A stretch of 64,000 bases of DNA from Salinimonas iocasae. Its GTDB lineage: Bacteria > Pseudomonadota > Gammaproteobacteria > Enterobacterales > Alteromonadaceae. A program made the translations under genes and the position numbers. A model generated the notes under the pieces. That model searched no databases. It was given only the letters and a program-made list of their open reading frames with translations, and was not told the origin of the DNA. Of this stretch, positions 26,326-36,930 are shown in pieces. The stretch lies in NCBI RefSeq assembly GCF_006228385.1, contig NZ_CP039852.1, forward strand, positions 3,612,001-3,676,000, given 5' to 3'. Each line of letters starts with the position of its first letter. Position 1 is the first letter of the stretch.

Positions 26326-27344
26326 GACCATTCTCTATAAACCGTCTGACCGATGTAAACCATCTTAGTACTATCGATAGCTTCGATAACAGCCGCTTTC
26401 TCGCCGGCGGCACCAACCTTGTCGACTTGATGAAACACCAGATTGAAACGCCCGAAACGGTAGTGGATTTGAGTGGTTGGGAAAGCGCCAATACCATCGA
26501 AGAAACTGACGATGCTTATCAAATCGGCGCAATGGTAAGTAATACTGATCTGGCTAACTTTGCCTACCGGAAGGATGATCTCAGTCTGCTTAGCCAGGCA
26601 CTGCTGTCCGGTGCAACGGTACAGCTGAGAAATCGTGCTACCACCGGTGGTAATCTGTTACAGCGAACGCGCTGTTATTATTTTTACGACACCAATCAGC
26701 CCTGTAACAAACGCAAACCTGGTTCAGGGTGCGCAGCAATGGATGGTTTTAACCGAATTCATGCCGTTCTGGGTACCTCAGAGCATTGCATTGCTTCACA
26801 CCCCTCGGATATGGCCGTAGCGATGACCGCACTTGATGCAAAAGTGAAAACGATGAATCCGGCCGGTAATTCACGACACATTCCGGTGCGTGAGCTTTAC
26901 CGTCTTCCCGGTGATACGCCGCACATCGAAACCGTACTGGGTGGTGACGAGCTGATTGTCAGTGTGGATATTCCCAAGCGTCCCCGCGGTACCCAAATTT
27001 ACCGTAAGGTTCGCGACCGCTCTTCTTATGCATTTGCGCTGGTTTCAGTCGCCTGCGCCGTTTCACTTAAAGACGGGGTAATCGATGATATTTCACTGGC
27101 CTTTGGTGGCGTGGGTACGATGCCTTGGCATGCTAAAAGTGCTGAGGACTTTCTGCGCGGCAAAACGGCCACCAGCCACCTGTACGAGCAGGCCTGCGAT
27201 GTTGAGCTAAGCGCCGCCCGAGGTGCCGGCAGTAACGACTTTAAGATTCCATTGATCAAGCGAACTGCAGCTTTTGTCCTTGAACAGGCGGTAGGACAGC
27301 AGATGGCTCACCCATACCATCAAGGAGCAATTCATGCCCGCTAG
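26322..27344 (+). CDS. FAD-binding subunit of the molybdenum hydroxylase (PaoB-like), with extra Fe-S cysteines
   Basis: 340 residues, GTG start overlapping the previous stop. FAD motifs FLAGGTNLVDLMKHQ and TTGGNLLQRTRC are clear. Four cysteines in an inserted loop (RC, PC, GC and EHC, about residues 125-155) match the additional [4Fe-4S] site of PaoB and 4-hydroxybenzoyl-CoA reductase beta subunits. It passes electrons between the 2Fe-2S subunit and an acceptor. Its end overlaps the start of the large subunit by 11 nt. Confidence 0.92.
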   Translation: MRPFSINRLTDVNHLSTIDSFDNSRFLAGGTNLVDLMKHQIETPETVVDLSGWESANTIEETDDAYQIGAMVSNTDLANFAYRKDDLSLLSQALLSGATVQLRNRATTGGNLLQRTRCYYFYDTNQPCNKRKPGSGCAAMDGFNRIHAVLGTSEHCIASHPSDMAVAMTALDAKVKTMNPAGNSRHIPVRELYRLPGDTPHIETVLGGDELIVSVDIPKRPRGTQIYRKVRDRSSYAFALVSVACAVSLKDGVIDDISLAFGGVGTMPWHAKSAEDFLRGKTATSHLYEQACDVELSAARGAGSNDFKIPLIKRTAAFVLEQAVGQQMAHPYHQGAIHAR

Positions 27345-29550
27345 CAAAACACATTCAGTAACTAAAATTGGTGATGCGGTCGATCGTATTGACGGACCCT
27401 TAAAAGTCCAGGGGAAGGCAACTTACGCGGGTGATTTTGAGTTTGAACAGCCAACGCTGGTTGGTGTGTATGTCGGTGCGGTACGCTCGGGCGGCACGCT
27501 TTCTCACGTAGATACTACAAAGGCAGAATCCCAGCCTGGCGTTAAGGCTGTACTAACCCATCACAATGCACCCGACCAAAGGCCATTTGCAGAGCCTGAA
27601 GATGCGGCGCGTTTTGGTCAAAGCCGCGCTGTGCTAAACGATACGACTATTCGTTACGCCGGCTTCCCGGTTGCACTGGTTATTGCCGAAACGCTCGAGC
27701 AGGCTCGTTATGCCGCCAGCCTGATAACCCATGAGGTATCAAGCGACGGCCCTGATTTTCTGGATGACGCTGACGAAGCGCAGACCACTCCGGAATCACT
27801 CGATGGCGGATTCGAACCGGATGTGTCATGCGGCGATGTTGAGCATGCGTTAAACAGCGCTAAGCGGCTGGATATGACATATCGCACCCCCAGCCAAATC
27901 TCTGCCGCGATGGAGCCACATACCACTATCGCCTATTACGATGGCGATATCCTGCATGTGCATACCAGTGTCCAGATTCTGGCAAGCGCTGTAACCTGCC
28001 TGGCCAATACGCTTAAAATGCCTGAAGAAAAAATTCATGTGCAGAGTCCGTTTGTCGGCGGCGGTTTTGGTTCCAAACTTGGGCTGCATAATGATGCCAT
28101 TTTAGCCTGCCTGGGTGCCATCCATCTGCAACAGCCAGTCAAGGTTGCACTACACCGCCGACAGGTGTTTCATAGTGCCCCCCACCGTGGATTCAGCATT
28201 CAGAACATCGCACTAAGCGCTGATAACAGCGGCCGCATTAATGGCATTTCTCATCACAGTGCAATGCCTATGGCGCAAGATTATGCCTTTGCTGAAGCTA
28301 CCGGCGCAGTTGCCCGTATTACCTATCAGGCTGATGCAATTGAAAGTCAGCATCGGGTAAAGGTGGTCGACAGTCCGATGATTGATTCGTGTCGCGCACC
28401 CGGCGACTCTATTGGTTCGCTGGCTTTTGAATCGGCCATTGATGAGCTGGCTTTGGCCAGTGAAACAGACCCGGTAGCATTTCGTCTTAAAAATATCGCG
28501 CCGGCCCACCCGGTAACCGGAAAACCGTTTTCTACTCACCATCTTGAGGCATGCCTGAAACAGGGTGCCGAGGAGTTCGGCTGGGAAAAACGGTCGAAAA
28601 GTGATGACAACAATACCGTTAAGAGAGGCTACGGTGTTGCACTTGCTATGCGCATGAATCTGATTGTGCCAAGTGAAGCGAAGGTAGTGTTAGATAATAA
28701 CGGCAAAATCACTGTGTTAACGGATATGACCGACATTGGCACCGGCACCTATACGATATTGAGTCAGGTTGTTTCTGACTTTTTCGATATGCCCGCCAGC
28801 GATATAACCATTAACCTGGGTGACAGTCGCTCACCGGCATCGTGTGGTTCTGGCGGGTCGTTCGGTGCATCCAGTAGTGCAACTTCGGTGCGCAATGCCT
28901 GCGAGAAAATCTCCCGTCAGCTATGCCAGATGATGGGCCTTGCACAAGGCACCCACACGGTGGCGCTGCGTGACAATCAGGTTGTGGTCGGGGAAGGAGA
29001 GACACAACAATCCCGCTCGCTTGCTGAATTATTAAAAGATAGCGATAGTCAGCAGCTGGAAGCCAAGGGTGAAGTGGAGCCGGGTGAAAGCCATGACGAA
29101 TACGAGCAGTATTCCTGCGGTGCGCATTTTGCTGAAGTCACAGTCGATACGGTTACCGGTGAAGTGCGCATTAAACGCCAGCATGGTGTTTTTTCTGCCG
29201 GCCAAATCCTTAACCACAAAACTGCCACTTCTCAGTTGCAGGGTGGCATGGTGTGGGGCGCAAGTTACGCACTGTTTGAAGACTTACAGCGCGACAGGCG
29301 CCACGGCGGTTTTGTAAACTGCGATCTGGCTGAATATCACTTTGCCGTTAATCGCGACATTGGCGATATCAGCGTCAGCTTTATCGAAGAGCCGGATTAT
29401 AAAGCCTGTAAACTGGGGAGTAAGGGTATTGGCGAGCTGGGCATCACCGGTGCCGGAGCAGCCATTGCCAATGCTGTATGTGATGCTACCGGAGCCCGGG
29501 TTCGTGAGTTTCCTATCACGCCGGATAAGGTTATTGCAGCACTAGGATAA
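27334..29550 (+). CDS. Molybdenum-cofactor subunit of the aldehyde/xanthine dehydrogenase-like enzyme (PaoC-like)
   Basis: 738 residues, catalytic subunit. Moco-binding segments QSPFVGGGFGSK, DSCRAPGDSIGSLAFESAIDELA and GSCGSGGSFGASSSA are present, and the catalytic Glu lies in KGIGELGITGAGAAIANAV near the C-terminus. PaoC-type enzymes oxidise aromatic aldehydes with the molybdopterin cytosine dinucleotide cofactor. No PaoD/XdhC chaperone or cofactor gene is present in the window. The three genes form one tightly overlapped operon ended by a strong terminator. Confidence 0.93.
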   Translation: MPASKTHSVTKIGDAVDRIDGPLKVQGKATYAGDFEFEQPTLVGVYVGAVRSGGTLSHVDTTKAESQPGVKAVLTHHNAPDQRPFAEPEDAARFGQSRAVLNDTTIRYAGFPVALVIAETLEQARYAASLITHEVSSDGPDFLDDADEAQTTPESLDGGFEPDVSCGDVEHALNSAKRLDMTYRTPSQISAAMEPHTTIAYYDGDILHVHTSVQILASAVTCLANTLKMPEEKIHVQSPFVGGGFGSKLGLHNDAILACLGAIHLQQPVKVALHRRQVFHSAPHRGFSIQNIALSADNSGRINGISHHSAMPMAQDYAFAEATGAVARITYQADAIESQHRVKVVDSPMIDSCRAPGDSIGSLAFESAIDELALASETDPVAFRLKNIAPAHPVTGKPFSTHHLEACLKQGAEEFGWEKRSKSDDNNTVKRGYGVALAMRMNLIVPSEAKVVLDNNGKITVLTDMTDIGTGTYTILSQVVSDFFDMPASDITINLGDSRSPASCGSGGSFGASSSATSVRNACEKISRQLCQMMGLAQGTHTVALRDNQVVVGEGETQQSRSLAELLKDSDSQQLEAKGEVEPGESHDEYEQYSCGAHFAEVTVDTVTGEVRIKRQHGVFSAGQILNHKTATSQLQGGMVWGASYALFEDLQRDRRHGGFVNCDLAEYHFAVNRDIGDISVSFIEEPDYKACKLGSKGIGELGITGAGAAIANAVCDATGARVREFPITPDKVIAALG

Positions 29551-29563
29551 TTGTCAGATCTGG

Positions 29564-29603
29564 AAAAAGCCCGCTTTGCAGAAAGTTACAAAGCGGGCTT
29601 TTT
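29564..29603. terminator. Bidirectional terminator between PaoC-like gene and doxX-like gene
   Basis: A perfect 15-bp stem AAAAAGCCCGCTTTG/CAAAGCGGGCTTTTT with a 10-nt loop. A-runs on one side and T-runs on the other let it stop transcription from both converging genes. Confidence 0.92.
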
Positions 29604-29632
29604 TTATTGTGGTACCTCAGCCTAAATGGCGT

Positions 29633-30127
29633 TTACGCTGTCACTTCGTCGTGTGCTTTTTTCGCTCTGTGCGTGCCTTTCGACGCTGTTAATTTTTGAT
29701 AAATCGCGGCGTCTACAGAGAAAATACCAGCCCCTTGTACCGTGAGCGCTGCGGTCGCTGCCAGCAGGCTCAACGCAAATTCATAACCATTGTTGCTCAT
29801 GAACAAACCGTTTTGAATATGTACGGAGAATATCGCAATGATCATCGTAAATGCCGACACCAGCGCAGCAGGACGGGTCAGCAACCCTACGATCAGCGCC
29901 AGTCCCCCAAAGAATTCTGCACTGCCTGCGAGTAATGCCATCAGGAACCCCGGCGCCAGGCCAATACTTTCCATCCATTGTCCGGTACCTTCCAGCCCGT
30001 AACCGCCAAACCAGCCAAAGAGCTTCTGTGCACCGTGCGCCATCAAAATTATACCAACTGGTACACGCAGAAGCAGTTGACCGATACCCTGAGTTTTAAA
30101 AATCATAGTTGCGTAATTCATCTTCAT
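29633..30127 (-). CDS. DoxX-family membrane protein
   Basis: About 164 residues from ATG 30127 (a second ATG follows at 30121, and AAGGGTG just upstream could serve it); a longer frame to 30166 is unlikely. Four hydrophobic helices and the family text RVPVGIILMAHGAQKLFGWFGGYG, then LAGSAEFFGGLALIVGLLTRPAAL, identify DoxX/DoxD-type proteins (YphA/YqjF-like) linked with redox homeostasis; no biochemical role is firm. Divergent from a LysR-family regulator that probably controls it. Confidence 0.85.
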   Translation of the reverse strand: MKMNYATMIFKTQGIGQLLLRVPVGIILMAHGAQKLFGWFGGYGLEGTGQWMESIGLAPGFLMALLAGSAEFFGGLALIVGLLTRPAALVSAFTMIIAIFSVHIQNGLFMSNNGYEFALSLLAATAALTVQGAGIFSVDAAIYQKLTASKGTHRAKKAHDEVTA

Positions 30128-30209
30128 CACCCTTACTGTGTTCGGGTTGAGCCCGCTGCTCAACAATAAGTAAACTTTATTCCATTACACATAAATGATA
30201 AATGCGTCT

Positions 30210-30222
30210 ATTATTGAATAAT
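30210..30222. promoter_or_regulatory. Palindrome in the doxX-lysR divergent promoter
   Basis: ATTATTGAATAAT, a perfect 13-base palindrome, lies 24 bp before the LysR gene and about 85 bp before the doxX-like gene. It is a candidate site for the LysR regulator. Confidence 0.35.
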
Positions 30223-30245
30223 TACCAACATCTTATTGATAATAA

Positions 30246-31133
30246 ATGGATAAGCTTACGCAAATGCGCACTTTCGTTTCAGTGGTGCAGACAGGTAGTT
30301 TCACACAGGCTGCCTCAGAACTCGCAATTTCCGCACAGCTGGCCAGTAAGTATGTCAGTGCGCTAGAGTCAGCATTGGGTGTCAGGCTGTTAGCACGTAC
30401 CACACGACGAGTTCACCTGACCGAAGCTGGAGAACGTTACTTGCCCAAGGCCAGACATATACTGGATGAGCTGACGGGACTGGAAGATGAGCTAAGCGGG
30501 CTGCAGACACACGCCAGAGGGACTCTTCGAATAAGTGCGCCGGTTTCATTCGCCGCTTCACAAATGGGCCACCTTATTGCTGACTTTCAACAGCAGCATC
30601 CGGCTATCTCAGTAGATTTACAGCTCAATGACCGTAAAGTGAATATTATTGAAGAGGGATTTGATGTCGCCCTTCGGGTGGGTACACTGGAAGACTCATC
30701 GCTTATTGCCAGAAAAATCGCCCCTGTCAAAATGCTGATCTGCGCTTCACCAGAATACCTCGACAAGCATGGTGAACCACAAAGCTGGGAAGAGCTGAAA
30801 CATCATCGGGTCTTGCGCTATTCCTATACCACCACTGAGCCTAAGCTTTTAGCTGACAGTAATGGGGCACTCATTTGTAACAACGGCGATTTTCTCACAC
30901 GCTGCGCTACAGCTGGCGCAGGCATTGTTATTCAGCCATCGTTTATTGTAGAAGAAGCCATAAAAAGCAAAGCTCTCACCCCCATACTGGCGCATTGTTC
31001 CCCCCCAGCGCTTGGCCTGTACGCGCTCTATGCACATCGCACACTGATGACCAGCAAACTGCGCGCATTTATCGATTTTATCAGCGCTTACTACGGCGAA
31101 CCGCCGCACTGGGAGCAGGGACTGGATGGGTAG
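30246..31133 (+). CDS. LysR-family transcriptional regulator
   Basis: 295 residues. N-terminal winged helix MRTFVSVVQTGSFTQAASELAISAQLASKYVSALESALGVRLLARTTRRVHLTEAGE is standard for the CrgA/DsdC-like branch (residues 5-62); the substrate-binding domain (about 90-290) begins GTLRISAPVSFA. Divergent orientation to the doxX-like gene suggests it regulates that gene. Members of this subfamily often sit beside redox-protein genes and respond to quinones or electrophiles; the ligand here is unknown. Confidence 0.9.
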   Translation: MDKLTQMRTFVSVVQTGSFTQAASELAISAQLASKYVSALESALGVRLLARTTRRVHLTEAGERYLPKARHILDELTGLEDELSGLQTHARGTLRISAPVSFAASQMGHLIADFQQQHPAISVDLQLNDRKVNIIEEGFDVALRVGTLEDSSLIARKIAPVKMLICASPEYLDKHGEPQSWEELKHHRVLRYSYTTTEPKLLADSNGALICNNGDFLTRCATAGAGIVIQPSFIVEEAIKSKALTPILAHCSPPALGLYALYAHRTLMTSKLRAFIDFISAYYGEPPHWEQGLDG

Positions 31134-31145
31134 GCTGATTACTGA

Positions 31146-31421
31146 CTAACTACGATACAGCGTTTTAATTAGATGGTAGCCGAATTTGGTCTTCACCGGC
31201 CCGTGCACCTGAAGCAGCGGCTTTTTGAACACCACATCGTCAAACTGCTTCACCATCTGCCCGCGACGAAACTCGCCTAAGTCTCCGCCGCGCTTGCCGG
31301 AAGGGCAGATCGAATGTCGTTTTGCTAACGACGCAAAGTTCTTGCCTTTCCTGAGCTGTTCTAGAATGGAGAGCGCTTCTTTTTCAGTTTTGACCAGTAT
31401 GTGTAGTGCTGCAGCTTTCAT
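31146..31421 (-). CDS. ppiC: Parvulin-type peptidyl-prolyl cis-trans isomerase
   Basis: 91 residues, close to the 93 of PpiC. Single cytoplasmic parvulin domain: [13 protein letters not shown], then [34 protein letters not shown] and the C-terminal [15 protein letters not shown]. It speeds proline isomerisation during folding. No signal peptide. Convergent with the upstream LysR gene (12 nt between stops). Confidence 0.93.
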   Translation of the reverse strand: MKAAALHILVKTEKEALSILEQLRKGKNFASLAKRHSICPSGKRGGDLGEFRRGQMVKQFDDVVFKKPLLQVHGPVKTKFGYHLIKTLYRS

Positions 31422-31515
31422 ATCATCAACCAGTAATTCAAAGCCGTATTATAAACTACACCCGTGTTTTCGGCAGCAGTTTGAGGAGCGCCTGACGGCG
31501 CTTTTCAATTATCGA

Positions 31516-32514
31516 TCATTGGTTTAGGGAAAGCGCGATAGCAACATCCAGCGCATCAACACTTTCTGAAACGACATCGGGGGTAAGCCCGGATTTCTCC
31601 CAGTTTGTGTTGGTCACCGCCAGCACCGGTTTTGATAGAGAAATACGAAATACCAGTTGCTCGGTAATTTTTCGTGCACCTACATAAAACCCTGCACCGG
31701 CAGTCTGTTCGCCCACCAGCACGGCTTTACCCTGCGCCTGCATAACGCCGGCAAAAAGCTCAGAAGCGCTGGCAGTTTGCTGACTGGTGAGGATCCACAC
31801 CGGGTAGTTCGCCTGAAAGCGATTATGTTTTGGTGAATCCAACGCATCTGCCTGTTGGCTTATCGATTGGTCACGGCTCCTCACAGACCACAGGGGCGTT
31901 TTCGGGGAAACAAAGTAGCTTAACATGTACTGAGCAAGGTACGGTGAGCCGCCTACTGTATCTCGCATATCGATAATCAGGCCACCGCTGTTCTTTAGAA
32001 ATGCGAACGCAGCGTCAGCGACACCCCGGGCATCATCAGCAGAATAAAACTTGTTGAATTTCAGATAACCTGTATTGCCGTGCAAATAGCCTACAGTTTC
32101 AAAAGCCCGGTTGTACGTTAGTTTTCCGGCCCGCTCGGATAATTTGTGCGTTACCGGTTCTTCTGCACGTTTAACTTTCAGACTAAGATGCAAATCATCG
32201 GCAAAAAATTTTAAATCGTTACCGACAACATCAGCAAATTCATTCAGCATAGAAACTGCCCTGTACTTTCCATTTTCATGCTGCAAACGAATTAGCTCTG
32301 TCACGCGAGCGATTGCCTTTGTATCAATGTAATTTTCTTCGAAAACCGCCAGGGTTCGCTCAATGAGTTCAGCTTTTTCACGTCGACTGAGTGGCTCACT
32401 GACAACTTCATTAACGAGAGTCGCGTGCTCGCGCTGTTCAAGACTGCTGGATACGGATGCGTTCGACAATAATAAAACCAGCGCGCAAAGTGCGCACTTC
32501 AGATAAATATTCAT
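31516..32514 (-). CDS. S41-family (C-terminal-processing-like) serine peptidase
   Basis: About 332 residues from ATG 32514, which begins a signal peptide (MNIYLKCALCALVLLLSNASVSS); the frame is open further upstream to 32730 but that overlaps another gene. The tail-specific protease domain shows GGLIIDMRDTVGGSPYLAQ and WILTSQQTASASELFAGVMQA (nucleophile Ser in TASASE), then GEQTAGAG. There is no PDZ domain, as in interphotoreceptor-retinoid-binding-like S41 members, so it is a short exported variant. It lies 53 nt after a small secreted protein gene on the same strand. Confidence 0.83.
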   Translation of the reverse strand: MNIYLKCALCALVLLLSNASVSSSLEQREHATLVNEVVSEPLSRREKAELIERTLAVFEENYIDTKAIARVTELIRLQHENGKYRAVSMLNEFADVVGNDLKFFADDLHLSLKVKRAEEPVTHKLSERAGKLTYNRAFETVGYLHGNTGYLKFNKFYSADDARGVADAAFAFLKNSGGLIIDMRDTVGGSPYLAQYMLSYFVSPKTPLWSVRSRDQSISQQADALDSPKHNRFQANYPVWILTSQQTASASELFAGVMQAQGKAVLVGEQTAGAGFYVGARKITEQLVFRISLSKPVLAVTNTNWEKSGLTPDVVSESVDALDVAIALSLNQ

Positions 32515-32566
32515 AAGCTCTCTTTTTTCTGATTTGATGAGTAAATGTTTTGGTGAAAAAGAGCGC

Positions 32567-32950
32567 TTATCCGGCGATAGATAGCTGTTGGTAAAGAAGG
32601 TTTGTGTTTTTCCAGGAAGCGGCGCGTGAAGCACGTGGAGGGGAAGAATACGGCCCAGGCATAATCCGTCTGGCCACAGCATTGGCTTCGGCCTGCACAC
32701 GAATCGGATCTTCAGCTGGCGGAACCACACCGTCGGACATCCACTGTGCTCGCTGCCGGTGATCTTTGAAGATACTTGCGCTAGTACAGGAAATGCCTGC
32801 GACGATATCTGACTGGTCGCTGTCTTTATGATCTACAACGATAAGTTGCGCGGTAGCGCTGGCTGACAAAGAGGTAGCACTTAATGCTGGCAGAGCAATA
32901 AGTGTGCAAGTCAGTAAAAGCAGTAGTTTTAGTAGTCCGTTTGGCAACAT
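32567..32950 (-). CDS. Small secreted protein, function unknown
   Basis: 127 residues with a clear signal peptide (NGLLKLLLLLTCTLIALPALSA). The mature part is small, Ser/Ala-rich and has one Cys (GISCTSASIFKD); no domain recognised. It stands directly upstream of the S41 peptidase and may be co-transcribed with it. Confidence 0.55.
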   Translation of the reverse strand: MLPNGLLKLLLLLTCTLIALPALSATSLSASATAQLIVVDHKDSDQSDIVAGISCTSASIFKDHRQRAQWMSDGVVPPAEDPIRVQAEANAVARRIMPGPYSSPPRASRAASWKNTNLLYQQLSIAG

Positions 32951-33017
32951 TTTCTTTATTCCCTCTACGTTAGCTATGTGGAGGCGTAAAGCTGAAAACG
33001 CAAGGCCCCGTAAGTCA

Positions 33018-33566
33018 CTACTTTAACAGTTGCTTTGCAGCCTCTGGTATATATTGGGGTAATACAGTCACATCATATTTGCTGGCTTCCTTGGCAATGA
33101 TACGGCCAACATCGATATCACCTTGCTGCGACTTAAGTGACATAACGACTGCATCAAAGAATGAAGCAAATTCCCCCGGGGACACAATCAATAGTAATCG
33201 CGCGGTTTTATCCGAATCATTATAAAACCCGTGGACGTTATTTCTGGGCAGCGTAATCATCTGCCCTTTAGTCAGTACCTGGCTGGAATCTTTATCAAAA
33301 AACGACACCGTACCTTCCAGTACATAAAAGAACTCATCTTCATTGGCATGCGTGTGCGGTGGTGCGCCCATTGACTTCGCTGGCACCTCTAACTCCAGAA
33401 CCGCAGTTTTCGCTTCAGTGGCTTGTGCATCAGCCAGCAGATAAGAAGTATGTCCGGGAAAGTTAATAGCAGACGCTTCATCCGCTTCACTAATGGTGTG
33501 TGCGTATGACGGTGAGAATAGCAGTAGTGCTGAGAAGGTGGTAAGCAACAACAAAGGGCGATTCAT
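33018..33566 (-). CDS. Exported cupin-domain protein
   Basis: 182 residues: signal peptide (residues 1-22, ending PSYA) and a single conserved cupin barrel. The metal-binding motif 1 is PPHTHANEDEFFYVLEG and motif 2 contains NNVHGFYN, giving the usual His/His/Glu plus His ligands. Function is open: such periplasmic single-domain cupins include sugar-binding and dioxygenase-like members. It is monocistronic, upstream of the small secreted protein and S41 peptidase genes on the same strand. Confidence 0.8.
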   Translation of the reverse strand: MNRPLLLLTTFSALLLFSPSYAHTISEADEASAINFPGHTSYLLADAQATEAKTAVLELEVPAKSMGAPPHTHANEDEFFYVLEGTVSFFDKDSSQVLTKGQMITLPRNNVHGFYNDSDKTARLLLIVSPGEFASFFDAVVMSLKSQQGDIDVGRIIAKEASKYDVTVLPQYIPEAAKQLLK

Positions 33567-33640
33567 AAGCTTTGCTCAAGAGAAATAACATTAACTATAG
33601 CGCATATTAAATCGTAGGTTGTTGATTTTATTCAGGCACA

Positions 33641-33667
33641 AAAAAGGCGCTCCGAAGAGCGCCTTTT
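33641..33667 (-). terminator. groEL terminator
   Basis: Minus-strand stem GGCGCTC/GAGCGCC flanked by A- and T-runs, loop TTCG on the minus strand, about 27 nt beyond the groEL stop. A textbook intrinsic terminator. Confidence 0.92.
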
Positions 33668-33693
33668 ATTTAAGCGTTAAGCTTATGGGTGGC

Positions 33694-35352
<1,659 letters not shown>

Positions 35353-35374
35353 CTAAATACGGTTGAAACGGTTA

Positions 35375-35665
35375 TTACTCTACGATTGCCAGAATGTCGC
35401 TTTCGCTCATGATCAGAACTTCCTGATCGTCCAGCTTCTCAGTTTTAACGCCGTAACCGTCGCTGAAAATAACGGTGTCGCCAACTTTTACATCCAGAGC
35501 TTTTACTTCGCCGTTTTCTAGGATGCGACCATTACCTACTGCGATTACCTCACCGCGTGTAGATTTTTCGGCTGCAGAGCCAGTCAGAACGATACCGCCT
35601 GCTGACTTTGATTCTTGCTCTGAGCGCTTAACAATAACGCGGTCGTGTAAAGGACGAATTGCCAT
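35375..35665 (-). CDS. groES: 10-kDa co-chaperonin GroES
   Basis: 96 residues from ATG 35665 ([14 protein letters not shown]), preceded by CAGGAG; an in-frame extension to 35689 is not used. The mobile loop [20 protein letters not shown] that contacts GroEL and the C-terminal ESDILAIVE are typical. It caps the GroEL cage. First gene of groESL. Confidence 0.97.
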   Translation of the reverse strand: MAIRPLHDRVIVKRSEQESKSAGGIVLTGSAAEKSTRGEVIAVGNGRILENGEVKALDVKVGDTVIFSDGYGVKTEKLDDQEVLIMSESDILAIVE

Positions 35666-35712
35666 TTTCAAGTCTCCTGAAAATTCCAACTATACAAATG
35701 TTAGATATTGGA

Positions 35713-35769
35713 AGACGCTCACACCCCGTGAACGTCTCTACATAAAAGAGGCCGCCTGCTGGCCGCCTC
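35713..35769 (-). promoter_or_regulatory. Two stable hairpins in the groESL leader
   Basis: On the minus strand the transcript first forms GAGGCGGCC-AGCA-GGCGGCCTC (35748-35769, one mismatch), followed by TTTT, and then a 10-bp stem AGACGTTCAC/GTGAGCGTCT with a GGGGT loop (35713-35737). The first looks like an intrinsic terminator placed inside the leader. They may tune read-through or mRNA stability on heat shock. Confidence 0.5.
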
Positions 35770-35789
35770 AAACTCGATACTGCGAGGAT

Positions 35790-35818
35790 AAATGGGGGAG
35801 TCGCGAAACAAACTCAAG
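35790..35818 (-). promoter_or_regulatory. Sigma32 (heat-shock) promoter of groESL
   Basis: Minus strand: -35 CTTGAGT (35812-35818), 14-bp spacer, -10 CCCCATTT (35790-35797). Both boxes agree closely with the heat-shock sigma factor consensus (CTTGAAA, CCCCATnT). It lies about 125 bp before groES. No CIRCE element was seen. Confidence 0.85.
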
Positions 35819-35900
35819 GGCAGAAACCGAAAAAATTTTAAATTTTTTCATCTTCCTGTTGCTCGTTTGCTAACCAGTTATGAAAAAAGGAATTTTTGCG

Positions 35901-36407
35901 TTAGCGAAGACGATTATTCTCGTCATTTTCCGATTTATCGGTGTATTCGCCCTCAATAATATCGCCATTTTCGTCCTTGGCGGGGCCTTTGAACGGGTCG
36001 CTATGCTGCGAAAACGGGCTTTGCCCTGAGGTAAATGTAGATGACGTTACCACGCGTGCTTTCATATGTTTGCTGATATTGCGGGCAAGATAATGCCGTG
36101 AGCCGGGCATAACAAACAGTAACCCTAAAATGTCGGTGACAAAGCCGGGTGTGACCAACAGCACGCCAGCAATGACAAGCATTAGGCCCTGAACAATTTC
36201 GTTACCGGGTATTTCATTACGCTGCATTTTAGACTGCGCGGTTTGCAGTGTTGCCAACCCTTCGCGGCGCACCATGTATGAACCAATCAGTGCAGTCAGA
36301 ATAACCAGCGCAATGGTGTTCCATCCGCCAATGATACCGCCCACCTGGACCAACAGGGCAATCTCAATGATTGGCATGATGGCAAACATTAAAAATAAGA
36401 CTCGCAA
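35901..36407 (-). CDS. fxsA: FxsA family membrane protein
   Basis: 168 residues. Starts at TTG 36407 with GAGGAAG just upstream. The family segments MPIIEIALLVQVGGIIGGWNTIALVILTALIGSYMVRREG and LLVTPGFVTDILGLLFVMPGSR give three hydrophobic helices; the tail is hydrophilic. In E. coli FxsA alleviates F-plasmid exclusion of phage T7; its normal job is unclear. The position next to groESL, cutA and dsbD is the conserved one. Confidence 0.92.
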   Translation of the reverse strand: MRVLFLMFAIMPIIEIALLVQVGGIIGGWNTIALVILTALIGSYMVRREGLATLQTAQSKMQRNEIPGNEIVQGLMLVIAGVLLVTPGFVTDILGLLFVMPGSRHYLARNISKHMKARVVTSSTFTSGQSPFSQHSDPFKGPAKDENGDIIEGEYTDKSENDENNRLR

Positions 36408-36593
36408 ATTGCTTCCTCGTAATTAGAAACCTACGTAGGGTAAGTTTGGGTGATTGAAGGTTAACTCAAGCACTAACTTGTCAGTTAGCCTCTCTGATAC
36501 GCTAAATCACCGTAACTTTTGATGATTTGTTCGATTACGCGCATTATATTTTGTAAGAATACGCTATCAGATTCGGTCAATAGGGAGAACATT

Positions 36594-36926
36594 ATGTCAC
36601 TTTGTATTGCTTTTACTACGGCGCCGGATGCCGATACAGCGCAAAAAATTGCATCTGCGCTGGTGGAAAAACAGTTGGCAGCCTGCGTTAAACAAATGCC
36701 CGGCGTTACGGCTACCTATGCGTGGAAAGGCAAAATTGAAGTGGATGAGGAGTGCCAGCTATTGATAAAAACCGCGCGCCACGTGGTGGATGACGCTTTT
36801 GCATGTGTTAGTGAGCTGCACCCTTATGATGTTCCTGAATGGGTCGTTATTAATGATGTCAGTGCCAGTGAAGATTATGGCAAATGGGTCGCTGAGCAAA
36901 CCGGCCTGAACAAAATTGTGGAGTAA
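36594..36926 (+). CDS. cutA: Divalent-cation tolerance protein CutA
   Basis: 110 residues from ATG 36594 (AGGGAG upstream). Trimeric ferredoxin-like fold protein with IAFTTAPDADTAQKIASALVEKQLAACVKQMPGVTATYAWKGKI and ELHPYDVPEWVVIN; linked with copper tolerance though its biochemical role is uncertain. Its stop lies 4 nt before the dsbD start, so they are co-transcribed, as in many gammaproteobacteria. Confidence 0.95.
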   Translation: MSLCIAFTTAPDADTAQKIASALVEKQLAACVKQMPGVTATYAWKGKIEVDEECQLLIKTARHVVDDAFACVSELHPYDVPEWVVINDVSASEDYGKWVAEQTGLNKIVE

Positions 36927-36930
36927 ATAT

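Noticed and set aside
32515..32730. Longer N-terminus for the S41 peptidase (start near 32730)
   Set aside because: It overlaps a same-strand gene and would bury the obvious signal peptide that begins at 32514.
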